A stretch of DNA of 64,000 nt, from assembly GCA_002633005.1 (NCBI GenBank), contig NMRA01000634.1, positions 162,983 to 226,982 of the forward strand, in the 5' to 3' direction. Shown in pieces: positions 12,301 to 27,300 of this stretch. Numbering within the stretch: the stretch's first letter is position 1; each line of letters begins with the position of its first letter. The stretch is from Phoronis australis (lineage: Eukaryota > Phoronida > Phoronidae). The notes under the pieces were generated by a model that saw nothing but the letters and a program-made list of their open reading frames with translations, was not told the DNA's origin and did no database searches. The position numbers were made by a program, and so were the translations under genes.

Positions 12301-15300
12301 GGGGAAATAGAAAACATTTTGACACTCTGAAGGGACATGATCATTTTGCTCAAATTGGCTTTCTGTCTATAGTTTAAAGTGGCAACAGTCCGAAAAAAGT
12401 TGTCTGTTGGCCTTTTGGACTACAAAAACATGCACTTTCTCTTCCATTATTGTTTAAGATGATATATCAATTAAAATTGATGTTTTGTTAATGTTTGTTA
12501 GTCCGAAGGACACATAATTAAATTCAGAGATTGGATATTCTACAATTAATGGACGTGAAGCCACGTGTCTCATGAGGCCCCATTTTGGGCGGGGGTTGCA
12601 GGTCGCTGTCAACAACACGCGTGGTTGGAAGCAGATGAGGGAATTTTGTATATTAACCCTTTTGCTACATCGCATAAAAAGCGCACATTAAACATCACTA
12701 ACTTCGACGTTGGCCGTTTTTGCTCCATATAAACCATTTTCATTGAAACCTAATTCAAAGCACTCTATTAAATTTCTGTATTCTTCTAAGAATATAGGTG
12801 TCCGTTCCACATGAAATTGTTGCGTGTATTGTCTGCCCGTTACCAGCTTTTCTAACGACCCGCTGACTGCAGCCATAGCTGACTAGTCGCAACTGAGTTC
12901 ACGAAAAATGTCTGCCTCCAGAGTTCAACCTAACGCAAGTTTTGAACTGACATATCGTCATGGACTGTTTTCAACAAGAAACAAAAATGATAACATGGTG
13001 GGTACCATCACGTATAGATGTGAGTCGCAAATAAAAGATTACAGTCTGAATTCAGTTCTTAGTGGCAAACTACAGAAGGATATACCCGGTAGCTATACTT
13101 ACAAACAATATTGTGCTTGCCGATAGTTCAGAAATTTTTGAAGTTGGCGCACGTCTTAACAAGATTTAAAATCTCAATCTCCTCGTTTCCAAAAATAGGC
13201 CTACTTTGCATCCAGAGCTGTCAAGAAGTTTCTCTCAATATCCCGCTGAACATTGGTATCCCTTTAAAATCCTTTTGAAATAGCACTGGCTGTCCATTTT
13301 TGGAAGCCCGGTGAAAACATTGAACCATAAATGAGATGATTTTAAAATCTTTGAGGACTATGATGTATCATCACTTTGCTAAACATGTACTGGGAATATT
13401 GCACTTTGTCCTCGAAAAATAAATCCAATAATAATAATAATAATAATAATACAATAATTATATACAGATAATAATAACAATAATAATAAATAATTATAAT
13501 AGCAGTAATAATGACAATAATAATAAAGATAACGATAAGGATAACGTGTAGCAGTAGTAAAAGTAAAAATAGTAGTAATTGTAAAGTAATCCTAATAAAA
13601 TGATAACGGGTACCCAAATTCATGCCCTGTCAGCCCGAAGAGGAGAACGAAAAGTGCAGCTCAAAAGGGTATTTTTAAATACTGTCCAAAACAGTGCCGT
13701 TTTCGATACAATACTATCTAAAAGAGTGCCTTTTACGAATTTCTGGAACAGAACTGTGCCAAATGTGAATTATTATTCGAAATTACTCTCTAAATGGGTC
13801 CCCTCTTTGTCCGAGCCCACTCTCTAAATGGGTAGGTATCCAAAATTTTCGGGCAGCACTCCTCGTCCAAAATACTCGAGTACCCCCCGGCCGTGTCGGA
13901 TACCACTTGTTCATGATTTTAATAAATTTCTTTGTAATATGACGTGGGTTTCGTAAAATTTAACAATGGTACATTTCTCGCATACGCATTCGATGTAAAA
14001 TGTAACAATTAGTAATAAGTAAAATGTAACCACTTGTTACATTTTAGGAAAGGCTTAGCAACGTAAAATGTAACAGTTGTTACATTTTACGAAAATGTTG
14101 TTACATTTTACGAAACCGTTACATTTTTGGCGTATCATGGCAGCTTCTGAGCGATTCACACGCGTGAGTTCACGCACTTGAATCGCTGGAGTAGGCCTAC
14201 ACTTCACGTTGGCAACAACAAGTAACAGACAACTATTATGTTGCGCACGTAGTCAACACAACAAGTAAAGGGTTTGAGAAGTTCTTGACGACTCTAAAAC
14301 TACTTTGCTGAAAGTAAAGTCCTTGTCGTCGTTTGGCGATTAATAGGGCTGTCATTTTCACATTTGCTGTTTTTTGTGATAAAAAACGAGACCCACATTT
14401 CCAAGTCACTATCGTTTGGGCCCTAGCAACGGGACCGACCAGTGCCGCAGTGCAATATCAGGGAAATTGTCGAGGATATTTGATAATAAGGAGATCTTGC
14501 GCAAAAAATAAATGTCTTTTTTCACCACAAACTTTGGTAAGTTGATCGTTTACGAATCAGTAGAAACACCTCTACGTTGTGAGGTCTTATGACGTGTTAT
14601 GCCGTGGTCCGAAACTTTCCTCGGGCATCCAAAAATTTTAGCCAATGAAACGCGGGAAAGATCAATTCTGCATTATCCCATGTTCACCAGACCTGCTTAC
14701 AAGTCATCGGAAGGGCTGTTCTGGATTAGTGTTCGTTTGAACTTGATTTGGCAACAACCAAATAAAGGTTGGATTCACACCAATTGCTTTACATGTATAT
14801 TTGCCGAGAAGTGTAAAAATTCAGCTCGCATACTTTGGAAATTCCAGGTCGCATTTTACGACTTCATACAAGCTGGTAAAAATCTCAGCTTGCATTTCCA
14901 AACTCCATGTCGCAAATACGACCTGCAGTTCGTCATGCCGAGCCCTTGAAAAGTTCATATCTATTGGCAGCGACTTAAAAATACGAATTGCAACTTCGAA
15001 TATTTTAAAAGAGAGGTCTTTGACTATTTCAGAATTGACAAAAGCATATTTTACAAACATTTTAAATTTGAGGATTTCATTGAAAGTTGGCCCCTTTATT
15101 TTGACATAACTTAGAGTTCCAAATAAAGCCCACCACACGTATGTTTGTGGGTGTGAATGGTTTGCTAAAGTGAACCAATCACGTTTTCTTTTTTGTATTT
15201 TGTATATTGATAAAGATTTATAACAAAAATGCCTTTCGAGTTGCGTAATTGTTTTAGAAATCTCTTTCAAACAGGCCTGTTACATGTGAAACATAAAATT

Positions 15301-18300
15301 TACTTTTGTGGCAAGTTGACCAGATTTCTCACAAAAATATCCGAGCGACGCATGCAATTTCCGCATCAATTACTACGTAGGGGGGCGCAACTGTCTGTTT
15401 TGTGCTTTTATTACGCTATCAATGTCTTTCAAATGAGAATTGCGTTTATAAAGGAATGTAAATGCTTCAAAGGAGCATGCCACCCAAAAAACAACCTAAT
15501 TTGTATCAATTTTGATCGAGTAGTTCTACTCCATAACGACTCGTACGGTTGCGTTACCTGACACCTGACGGCAGACGGAGGTGTTGAAATTATCCAATGA
15601 CGTCATCGGTTTCACACGCAGTCTCTTCAGCAGTTCACAACACGGGTTACTGGTGTCAGCTTATCGCTTGAAGTCATCGTTTAACACCAATAAATCATCA
15701 AACTCCGATGTAAAACCCTTAAAAATACACCGAGTTCTTATAAAAACGCGTTGTTTTATTTCACTCTTACGGATTTATTGGTAATTGGACACACCTTAGC
15801 CAGCCAATAAGGTCCGTAGCAGGAGTTTGGGGTCTGTTCGGACTGAGATAATTTCGAAGTATTTTCCGTGAGATACAGACAGGAGAACCTAGATCTGCGT
15901 TGTTTAGACTTGTGATTTTTTGATTTTCTAAACACAAAACGCTTGTTTTCCTGGCCAGTGGCTCGAGGAGCCCGATCAGGCCCGTCGCGGCCGACCGGAC
16001 TCGTTATGCAACTAGCTCGGAAACTGATCAGACATCACGAACATAAACCAGCCAAAGTTCAGTGGAAACTAGTCAAGAAAATACTATACTAGTGAGCCAA
16101 AGTAATGTGCACGTGATTATGTTGGTGACTTAGCCACGAAACTGCAAATCTACTTACTCCGTCGGGGGCCACCGGAATTCAGGTTCCGCTTTAGCCACAG
16201 CACCGTCAGGGTAGAAGTTGTACTTTGACAATCATTATTTGAGTAATGTAAATGTAAATAAAGATTCCCCTAACACCTGGCCGTGGGATGGAATTCGAGT
16301 TGTTTCACAACAGTTTTTGCCAGCAAACACTAAATTAGCATGAGCTCACACGGCCTCGGTGTCCCGTAAATTGAGTTTTATTGCACCTAAAGCCGGTAAC
16401 GCAGTGATTTATTCATTGCTGGCTTCTCAAATCATTTGCACCCACGAACACTCCAAAGGCATTACAAATTGCATCTAATGAGACAGACTTTGTTTCGGTT
16501 TTATATAAGTATTGGTTAGGTTGAGAATAATTCATTTTGAAACAGAACGCTCAGTAATAAACGCCAACATGGCAACTCGCAATCCCGACTTAGGACGAAC
16601 TACTAGAGCTCATCAGTCCCGACTTCGCAGGTGGATCGTTAAGTTTTACAGGCTATTAATTCGAACAGGAATATAGTGATGAAGAAATACTAGAGAGGTG
16701 CCGTGAACAAGCGAAGACAACGGAACGTATGGAGTTATTTGGTAAGCCGGCATTCGTCAGTCCCTGTCGACGTCTGCAAGCCACAGACACGGAGGTGTTT
16801 CAAGGCCTCATACTTGCTATTTACAGCGTACATTTCATTCTTCACTACCATGAGCCACTTTCTAAGCATTTCAGACTCTCAAGGAAGTAAAATAAAAACG
16901 ATATACCCGCTTTCCTCGCAGCTGCTTAGTTCGGACAAGCGGGAACGATGCCCTGCAACATAGTTTTGCTCTCATCACTTCGAGGAGTCCGTGTTGATGA
17001 ATGAAGAACAAGCTAGTATTGAATGGAGTGCCCGAGCAATATTTGATGTCCCGAATCCACCAAAAATGAAGATGTTAAAAAGTTCTCCGGAAATTATATT
17101 ACAGCTCTGGAATAGGCTTTTTTGCATTTCTGATTATCGTCTCACAAAGCAAGTACTGGAACATCACGTGTAGAGAGGACAATTAGTCAAAATCTGGTTT
17201 TCCTATTTTGCTAAGGTTGATCAGATTGAAACATTTCATGAATGGTTAAGCCTGTGATTTGGAGAGAGCCAAAGTGAAACTGATGGATCTTTCAGAGTCT
17301 GAATGGTGGGCTGAAATTTTGTTAAACCCAAACTATCCGTATCATTTTACTTCTCGATGACAAACACCTCTGTGAGTAAATTAGTTTTCAGCTTTACTTA
17401 TAACGCATTTCTTTGGCGAAAAGTGTCGTTGTTTACTAGTGAATTAATAGAGAGTGACAAGGTTGGTCAGATTTTCTTGTTGTATTGGTTTATATGTTGG
17501 CTATTTTGTACGTTTTTTGGAGATTGTGATTAATTTAAGCCCCAGTTGTGGCTAGGTAACACATATGATCTTGTGGTCTGGCTTTCACTTACCTGAAATA
17601 CTTGCTGTTATTGATAATAGGAACAGTGGGTTTATAAAATTAAATTTTGGTTTTATCATCCGAGTCACTCTTTTTAATTCAGTTTTGTATGAAGCTATGT
17701 GGGTAGTGAATATTTTGATTGCTGTTCAGTACCTTAATTCTTTGTCATGACATTTTGAACTTGGACTAGTTATGAGTGATATACTCAATGTTACTTCGTT
17801 TTGTAAGTTGTGAGCTATTCTACAAATTAGCAACTGACTAACTCACTTGTAACTGTTGGTGATTATATTGGGAGAGTGGAATCGAGTTTACACTACACTG
17901 GCATGTCTAAGAAATAATGGAATGTTCTAAAATTATATTACGATTTTGTTGTAGTGACGAATTGCTTTAGTTTCTTCTTCTTACTTGTGTAACACCCACT
18001 GCACAAAACAATTGTTTGCATTGCTAGTATCCTGGCCTGGTGCATTGAATAGGGAACACATGGGAAATTGTTGGGTGGAGATGAAACCAGCTGGGAGCTG
18101 GGAGCAACATGTTTGTCAATGGTCAGGGGAGCAACCAAAATGTGTGACGATGGGAGGGGCTCAACTCCCTTGTGGCATACCCCATTGGTTTTTACCCGTT
18201 TAGCACTCCTCCCATGTAACCACCTTGGGAGGGGGTCAACACCCATTTGGCGCGCACCTGGTTTTTGCTTGGTATCCCCTTAGCTGGCACCTGGAAGGAA

Positions 18301-21300
18301 TTCCCCTATGAACCCCCCGGAGCAATCATTCATATGATGTAGTCCATGGAGGTATGAACTGTTATAAGGAACGATAATTGCCTTGTTAAGAACTCAAACA
18401 TGAAACAAAACCATGATGGATTTTGAAGGGAGCTTCACTTAAATATTGATTAAAATACACATTTTCGTTCTCACTCGATTATAAGTGGATGTTAGTTTAT
18501 ATATTCTAACCATTTTCAATCGCACAGTAATTTTATTGCCTGTTGAATGTCATTAAAGTATGAATTTATCAGTGTTTACATTGTTCGAACTGCGCTCCTA
18601 ACTAAGTGTTGATTATTCACCGCTTGGGGCGCTAGTGTTTCGATCGGTAACCATTGCGGCGAATGGCAAAATGGCGGAGTGAACTCTCCTACTCTACTAC
18701 ACTCCTTGCTAAGGTGGTAGACAGAACCCGTCTGCATAAGAAACTTTGGTCTTGTTCGTTTTGTGTGGTAATAAAACACTGGCTGAAATAAATCAAACTA
18801 TCGTGGACTAAAACGGGTGTTTTTATCTATCAAATTGCATGGCTTCTGAAATTGGATTTTCCGTGAAAAAAATCGCTACTGTCGTTTGTTCACGAAAAAA
18901 TACGATAAATATTAGCCAAAATACGATGTCATTGTTTCTCTTGGGCTTACCAAGGGAAGTGTGTTTACTGTAATGCCGGATACACAGTTGGTTTATGACC
19001 TGTGAGCGTCAACAAAAGATTGCAAGAACGCTTTAACAATAAAAACTTGTTACCTGATACTGACAACTCCGTTCGTCTGGAGTTGAAACTGTACGGGGTA
19101 CATTGTTGACTATACCAAGAAACTACTCATGTTAAAAAAGACAATGGAAAATACTTAGGGACACATCTTTAAATTCGAGCTGGCACATTTCATTCAAACA
19201 ATCCGAGAAAGGTGTTAAGTGTGTGGACAGTTTCCCTCCGTGTGACAAATACCACGCAAACTCATGAAATATGACGTTGCTTACGTAAACTGTAACAATG
19301 GTACATTTCTCTCATGTGCATTCGAAGTAAGTTGTAACATTTACATAAAATGTAACAAGTTGTTACATTTAAGGAGAGGCCTAGCAACGTAAAATGTAAC
19401 AATGACATAAAATGTAACAGTTGTTACATTTTACGACATTGTTACATTTTACGGCGTGTCAGCGCACATGTGTGGTAGGACCAATTTTCAGAACATCATT
19501 ATTTTTGGAACACAGGTTAGTTTCAGTGAGACAAAACTGCGGGTGAATCTTTGAGTGCAGTTCAGTGTGTGAATTGAGTTTAGACAATGGGCGGCGTACC
19601 ATAGGGGGTTGGGGGGCCGCATAGCCCCCCCGCCACTTTTTCATTGTCCCGCTGCTCATGGTCACATGGGACGCGAACCATAAGGGGCACTCATGTAGAC
19701 GGTGTAAGTACTTCGGGAAACTCGTGTATGTTCGTAACACAATGATAGATATAGTGAGCATTGTGTTTAAGGATCGTACAGTGGACGTGCTAGGGCACTG
19801 ACAACGTGTGATAGCTTGTGACCGGCGTAGTCATGAGCAGACGGTCAACTGTAGGGCTGCGTCTGAGGGAACTGGCAATGAAAAAGCGCTCTATTCCAAC
19901 ATGACTGAAAATACATTTGTTGAATACAACGGAATGATACGCATACTTACTTTACAATATACCATAAGAAGTTAATGAATATGGAACACTATATTAAATA
20001 TTCCTATCACTGTAACAGTCGGGTTTCTTTGCTGTTTTTGGGTCGTGACCTACTGGACCTGGTCCGCCGCCGGGCGGCAGCGTAAGCATCACAATGGTCT
20101 CGCTGGTTCCTTGCGTGCTTAGCCCAGCCAGCACGCGCAGGTATCCCGCAGTGGCACACGCTTTAGCATTGTTCGATGTAACCTCGGCAGTCATTTGTTA
20201 GCTTTACAACACCGTGAAAAATGGCGGCCTGTGAACGATTTTTAGTCTTGTCATGCAAGTGGCGTCGCAGCAACTGTTTCGTTTCTGCTAGTGTGATGTT
20301 TAATAGCCGCGTGCTTGGCACATACCGGTACATGTACAATAAACACATATCTGGCCGATTTAACCGGTGTGTTATTCATACTGTATGAATGTATGAATAC
20401 AGGACACTATCGTAAACAAAGGTCATCAACAGTAGAAAGATGCAATCCGAAAGGGCGCAATCATAATTTCTACTAGGCTTCACATTTCCTGAACATGAAT
20501 TTTAAGCACCGACCACAGTTACACTTCAGTCCATCAGTCATGACAGTTTGTTTGAGTAAAGTGCTGCCTGTTGAGAATTCGACTAGCCAATCAGAAACGC
20601 CGGTGTAAAACAATTTCCCGAGGAAAATTAAGCGATACCTGCGTGCTGGCGCGGCTACCGCCCCACCTAGCGGCACGCAGGGAAACAGTGAGCACAATGG
20701 GTCGCATCCCAAGCGACACCTGTCGGACGTTCCCTCTACTAAAATTTGGCGACCTCAAATCCTTAATGGCGAGCTGAGATTTTACCCAACTCGTCAATTG
20801 CATTTTGGGCATTTTCTTAACATCGGACGCTGCTGTTCTAGCAAATACGATATCAAAATATGTGTCTTGAATTAAACTTTCTCGTAGTGCAACAATTTTG
20901 TTATTCCTTAGTGAAGTTATTCTGAAAATTATGAAGGGGGCGTTACTTTTTTAGTAGTTTACAATATCACTGATTGGTAGCTACCGCTATAATTTGCCAG
21001 TGTCAACTTCAAAACAAACGGTTACCAGACAGATTACGGGATATTAAAGGTCGAATATCCGACTGCCAGTGATAATAGAACACGAGTACGTTATTCGAGC
21101 TTTGATAGATTAAGAATTGTTTGAAGGTGCTTACAAATCGCACGTCATCAGTTTTTCGTTTCGTTCCAGGTAAAACGTTTATGTGCCACATCAGTTACTC
21201 AGACCGCTTTGTTGTCTCTGAGTACAAATCGGGCAACACGCATGTCGAGCATTTTATTTTTGACAGTTATCGAGGTAAGTGTGAATGAATTGTCTTGATG

Positions 21301-24300
21301 TTATTGTTTAGGATACTGGTATGTGTATGTTTGCCCCTGGAGCCCTCCCTCTTTACATATGTGGGTGCAGTGACAGACTGGCCTTTCAAATGTTGGGAAA
21401 AGGCGACTTTAAAGGAAAATGCCACCCGATTTAATTAGTCTTTTTTGCCGTCTTAATCGGTCTATATCCATATCGCCTCGCATACGGTCGACCTTACCTT
21501 GCCAAGAGGTGTCGCGTTAACCTGTGAGGAAGGTGAGAAACGACGCTAGCGACGTCAGTGGTTCATATGCAGAGTGAATGTCGCTATGTTGCGGTGCATC
21601 GTTCCCGCTTGTCCGAACTAAGCAGCTGCGAGGACAGCGAGTATATCGTTTTTTTTACTTCCTCGAGAGTCCGAAATGCTTAGGAAGTGGCTCAGCAACT
21701 ATGAGGCCGCGAAACATCTCCGTGTCTGTGGCCTGAAGACGTCGACAGTGCCTGACGAACTTATGCCGGCTTACGAAATAACTCCATACGTTCCGTTGTC
21801 TGAGCTTGTTCACGGCGCCTCTCTAATATTTCGTCATCACTGTATTCCTGTTCGAAATGATATCCTGTAAATCTTAACGATCCATCTGCGAAGTCGGGAC
21901 TGATGAGCTCTAGCTCGTCCTAGGTCGGGATTTAGTTGCGAGTTGCCATGATGTTGGCGTTTATTACTGAGCGTTCTGTTTCAAAATGAATTATTCTCAC
22001 CCTAACCAATACTTATATAAAACTAAAACAAAGGCTGTCTCATTACATGCAATTTGTAATGCCTTTGGAGTGTTCGTGAGTGCAAATGATTTGAGAAGCC
22101 AGCAATGAATAAATCACTGCGTTACCGGCTTTAGGTGCAATAAAACTAATTGACGGGACACCGAGGCCGTGTGAGCTTATGCTAATTTAGTGTTTGCTGG
22201 CAAAAACTGTTGTGAAACAACTCGATTTCCATCCCATAGCCATTTATTAGGGGAATCTTTATTTACATTTCCATTACTCAAATATGAATTGTCAATTTAC
22301 AACTTCTGCCCTGACGGTGCTGAATTCGCGGCCCCCGATGCGAGTAAGTCTAAACAACACAGATCTAGGTTCTCCTGTCTGTATCTCACGGAAGATACTT
22401 CGAAATTATCTCCGAACAGACCCCAAACTCAAGTCCTGCTACGGACCTTATTGGCCGCCGAACTTTGTAGGCTACGGTGTGTCCAAATAGGCCTACCAAT
22501 AAATTCGTAAGAGCGAAATAAAACAACACGTTTTTATAAGAACTCCGTGTATTTTCAAGGGTTTTACATCGAAGTTTGATGATTTATTGGTGTTAAACGA
22601 TGACTTCAAGCGATAAGCTGAAACCAGTAACCCGTGTTGTGAACTGCTGAAGAGACTGTGTGTGAAACTGATGACGTCATTGGATAATTTCAACACCTCC
22701 GTCTGCCGTCAGGTGTCAGCTAACGCAACCGTACCTGTCGTTATGGAGTAGAACTACTCGATCTAAATTGATACAAGTTAGGTTGTTTTTGGGTGGCATG
22801 CTCCTTTGATATGCTAGATAACTTTGAATATTGATTTTAACGGAATCAAACTACAAAGAAAAGAAATATTTTACATAATCGCATTCAAGCTGAATAACAC
22901 GAAAGTTTTGCCACACAGTCTTACAGTCAACACAATATTCTCAGCCGGAAGTTATTATCTTGAGTTTCTACACCGTTTCATCAAACAATCCCATGGTGTC
23001 ATGTACGAAGTACGCTCTGTCACAGCGCCACCTATATGGAAATGTAGCACTGGGAAAGAGCGTTGTTGCTTGGAAGCTGCTCTACTCGACATCGTATGTA
23101 AACCAGGCATCACGTAGTGTAATGTGATATTGCACGGTAGAACACGCCTCAGTTTCTTTTTACATATATACATATTATCATTGGTAAACAAATACAAAAA
23201 CACAAACAATAACATCCATTCGTACACGCATGTGTACATCAAGAAAGACTATTCTGGTATAAAGTAAGTTACTGCTACATGGAGTTAACGTGAACACTTA
23301 AATTTCCCATTCCCCAGAAAAGCTGTCATTCACAAAATTTTATACGCAAATTAGTTTTCACCATTGTAGTACTCGTGAGTAAACGTAACAATGAGTAATT
23401 GCTAAAGGCATGCAAGGAGAATAGCTATTAACACTTTTAAATTTACTTTGGAATATACTTTTTGAAACCTTGTTAAACAGAAACGACAACTTTATATTCT
23501 CATGCGCGCACCCAGCCTTTAATATGGGGGCTCAAATTTCTGACGATGTGGACCTTCTACTAAAAAAAAGCGTGAGGACTAAAAACAAAAACAGGGTACC
23601 ATATTCAGAGCTGTGAATTGTGCGTTTGCGCCTTTTTAGTGGATTTTTGTCTCGTTTTCTTGGACCTTTCGTTTCTCTGAGGCGGAACTTTTTGCGCACT
23701 TCGCCAAAATGTGACCCCCCCGGGTGCGCGCATGATTCTACTAAGTTGGTTTTCACAACAAACCCGTTTATCATATGGTTTAAACTAAAAACTCGCCATC
23801 AGAGGTATACATATCTCTGATAAATCTTAAGCCTTTCACAAACCAAGACATAACAATGACTTCTCTCTGATCCCTAAAGTTACTATTAAACCACAAAGGT
23901 TGATCTAAAAAGTCTACTTTACGGGCAACGATTATTTTCTCATAAAACTTTGTCATACTTCCAAATACATAGCACCTATACGATTTATCAATAAGAGTGA
24001 ATTTCTACTTAATAAAGGCTTCTTCAAATGAAGCAAAATTGTTTAAACACGGGTAGAGTGAGTATAGTAACTGGCAATTTTCAGACGTAGGGCTAATTCA
24101 AGATATCTACTGGCCATGGCAAGTTTTAAAGCTTTGCTGAAAGTATGTATATTGACCACTTGAAGTCCCCCCTGATCTAGTCCTAAATAGGCCGTAGTTC
24201 GTTGAATTAATATTTATGTATTACGAAAAATACAATATACAATAATAATGGTTAAGCCTAGAAAGCGCTGGAAAGCATTGTAACTGGACGTAAAACAGTC

Positions 24301-27300
24301 ATTGACACATGGTTGCTATTTTATGATTATCATTGATCATCAGGAAATTACGTGAAGGACTCTTTCCTGAGAATAACCAGGCACGCAATTAAGGGCTGCA
24401 ATTTTGCCACTTACTGGAGCAAGACTGTAAACCAGTGCATGCAACTGTGTTTCGACAACCCTGCTTGCAAGTCCTTCGACTACATACCCTCAGATGGCAC
24501 TTGCTATCTGGGAACTGTATCTCGGCACACAGCATCCAGGCTGTTCGCAAACTACGCCGTGTATGATTACTACGAGTTTACCGGCAGGCGAGGTAAGTGC
24601 CGGTGCTCTCTTGTGGAAAATTTCTGCCAGGAAGTGTTTAAAAGGCCTAAATATCCGTTTTGTGTTTCACATAGTTCCCTTTACGTCCTATAAACGAGAT
24701 TTTCTCACACATTTCGGTAACCGTGTTGATGGTGTTTCGAACGATAATTGAAACTTTACAATTTATGGAACCTCAAAATATGACTCCACAATTTTTGCGT
24801 AAGAGTGCTCTTTTTATATTTTGCCCGTATAAATTGTCGAGACATATTCGAAGCAGGTGTATTGTGAATGCTAAATACAAAAATAAATAATTACCGTCGT
24901 TTTCGGTTTAGCAACTTCGTTTTTCGGCATTTCAAAAACAGAAGTGTCGGCAATTTTCAATTCGGCGGTTAATAAATAACTCACAAAAAAATAAATGAAA
25001 AATCATGGCACACCATTGTTGTTCTACTCTTTGGTGGATGCTTGGACAAAAAGTTTGGAAATTGGAACCCTAGAAGGAACACGAACGGAAAGTACGTACA
25101 CAAGGAGGTTCAGCGATCTGCTTTAAAAAGCATAAGAGCCCTTATCGAAGCACAAATAGTATGTAGGTAGGGGGATAAAGGTCACCGTGTCTAACTTCTC
25201 ATCGAATGTCTGACAAGGTTATGTTTTTGTAAATCACCCAGTGCGTAATTAATGAAATAACCGACATTAAAAACAGATAGAATTTTGTTCATAAAATCAT
25301 GTCAAGGATTCAAAGGCTTAGTCAAAATCAATTAACAAGAGCAACCCACGTTTGCCAAGTCCCTCGCTGTAGGAGTACAACCGAACGGACAGTAAAACAT
25401 TCCCATTTATGCTCTTACAGAGATAAAGTCACGGCGAGTATTCCTCACGGACCAGTTTACCTAAAGACGTCTTAAAGGAGAATGCCACCCGATTTAATTA
25501 GTCTTTTTGCCGTCTTAATCGGTATATATCCACATCGCCTCGTATACGGTCGACCTTACCTTGCCAAGAGGTGTCGCGTTAACCTGTAAGGAAGGTGAGA
25601 AACGACGCTAGCGACATCAGTGGTTCATATGCAAAGTGAATGCCGCTGTGTTGCGGCGCATCGTTCCCGCTTGTCCGAACTAAGTAGCTTCGAAGAAAAG
25701 GGAATATCGTTTTTTTACTTCCTCGAGAGTCCGAAATGTTTAGGAAGTGGCTCATGGTAGTGAAGAATGAAATGTACGCTGTAAATAGCAAGTATGAGGC
25801 CGTGAAACATCTCCGTGTCTGTGGCCTGCAGATGTAGACAGTGCCTGACGAATGCCGGCTTACCAAATAACTCCATACGTTCCGTTGTCTGAGCTTGTTC
25901 ACGGCGCCTGTCTAGTATTTCTCCATCACTGTATTCCTGTTCGAATTGATAGCCTGTAAAACTTAACGATCCACCTGCGAAGTCGGGACTTATGAGCTCT
26001 AGCTCGTCCTAAGTCGGGATTGCGAGTTGCCATGTTGGCGTTTATTACTGAGCGTTCTGTTTCAAAATGAATTATTCTCACCCTAACCAATACTTATATA
26101 AAACTGAAACAAAGTCTGTCTCATTAGATGCAATTTGTAATGCCTTGAGTGTTCGTGAGTGCAAATGATTTGAGAAGCCAGCAATGAATAAATCACTGCG
26201 TTACCGGCTTTAGGTGCAATAAAACTAATTGACGGGACACCTAGGCCGTGTGAGCTCATGCTAATTTAGTGTTAACTGGCAGAAACTGTTGTGAAACAAC
26301 TCGATTTCCATTCCACGGCCAGGTGTTAGGGGAATCTTTCAATATACAACTTCTGCCCTGACGGTGNTCGGCGGTTGATAAATAACTCACAAAAAATAAA
26401 TGAAAAATCATGGCACACCATTGTTGTTCTACTCTTTGGTGGATGCTTGGACAAAAAGTCTGGAAATTGGAACCCTAAAAGGAACACGAACGGAAAGTAC
26501 GTACACAAGGAGGTTCAGCGATCTGCTTTAAAAAGTGATTTCAGATCATAAGAGCCCTTATCGAAGCACAAATAGTAAGTAGGTAGGGGGATAAAGGTCA
26601 CCGTGTCTAACTTCTCAACGAATGTCTGACAACGTTATGTTTTTGTAAATCACCCAGTGCGTAATTAATGGAACAACCGATATTAAAAACGGACAGAATT
26701 TTGTTCATAAAATCATGTCAAGGATTCAAAGGCTTAGTCAAAATCAATTAACAAGAGCAACCCACGTTTGCCAAGTCCCTCGCTGTAGGAGTGCAACCGA
26801 ACGGACAGTAAAATATTCCCAGTTATGCTCTTACAGAGATAAAGTCACGGCGAGTGTTCCTCACCGACCAGTTTACTTAAAGACGTCTTAAAGGAGAATG
26901 CCACCCGATTTAATTAGTCTTTTTGCCGTCTTAATCGGTCTATATCCACATCGCCCCGTATACGGTCGACCTTACCTTGCCAAGAGGTGTCGCGTTAACC
27001 TGTAAGGAAGGTGAGAAACGACGCTAGCGACATCAGTGGTTCATATGCAAAGTGAATGCCGCTATGTTGCGGTGCATCGTTCCCGCTTGTCCGAACTAAG
27101 TAGCTGCGAGGAAAGCGGGAATATCGTTTTTTTACTTCCTCGAGAGTCCGAAATGTTTAGGAAGTGGCTCATGGTAGTGAAGAATGAAATGTACGCAATA
27201 GCAAGTATGAGGCCGTGAAACATCTCCGTGTCTGTGGCCTGCAGACGTAGACAGTGCCTGACGAATGCCGGCTTACCAAATAACTCCATACGTTCCGTTG

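Larger units (their letters stand above)
3975..21169 (+). other. 17.2 kb intron of gene 1, mobile-element rich
   Basis: This single intron splits PAN module 2. It contains a Tc1-like relic (about 4430-5325), a duplicated contig end (7434-8635), three TTACATTTTACG arrays (8700-8860, 13945-14130, 19285-19455), a THAP-like exon (10092), a repeated segment at 11694-12035 and 18722-18992, simple repeats at 13425-13585, an inverted AAAGGAG-TIR element (15469-16963), a copy of TIR family C (17975-18716) and family D (20098-20692). Between them (5345-7430, 10330-11690, 12150-13340, 14150-15460) I recognise nothing beyond short unassigned open frames. Confidence 0.55.

Noticed and set aside
13342-13623. 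93-codon minus-strand frame of Leu/Ile
   Set aside because: It is the translation of a TAA simple repeat.
14821-15270. 149-codon minus-strand open frame as a gene
   Set aside because: No recognisable family, overlapping open frames on the other strand, and location in repeat-derived intron sequence.
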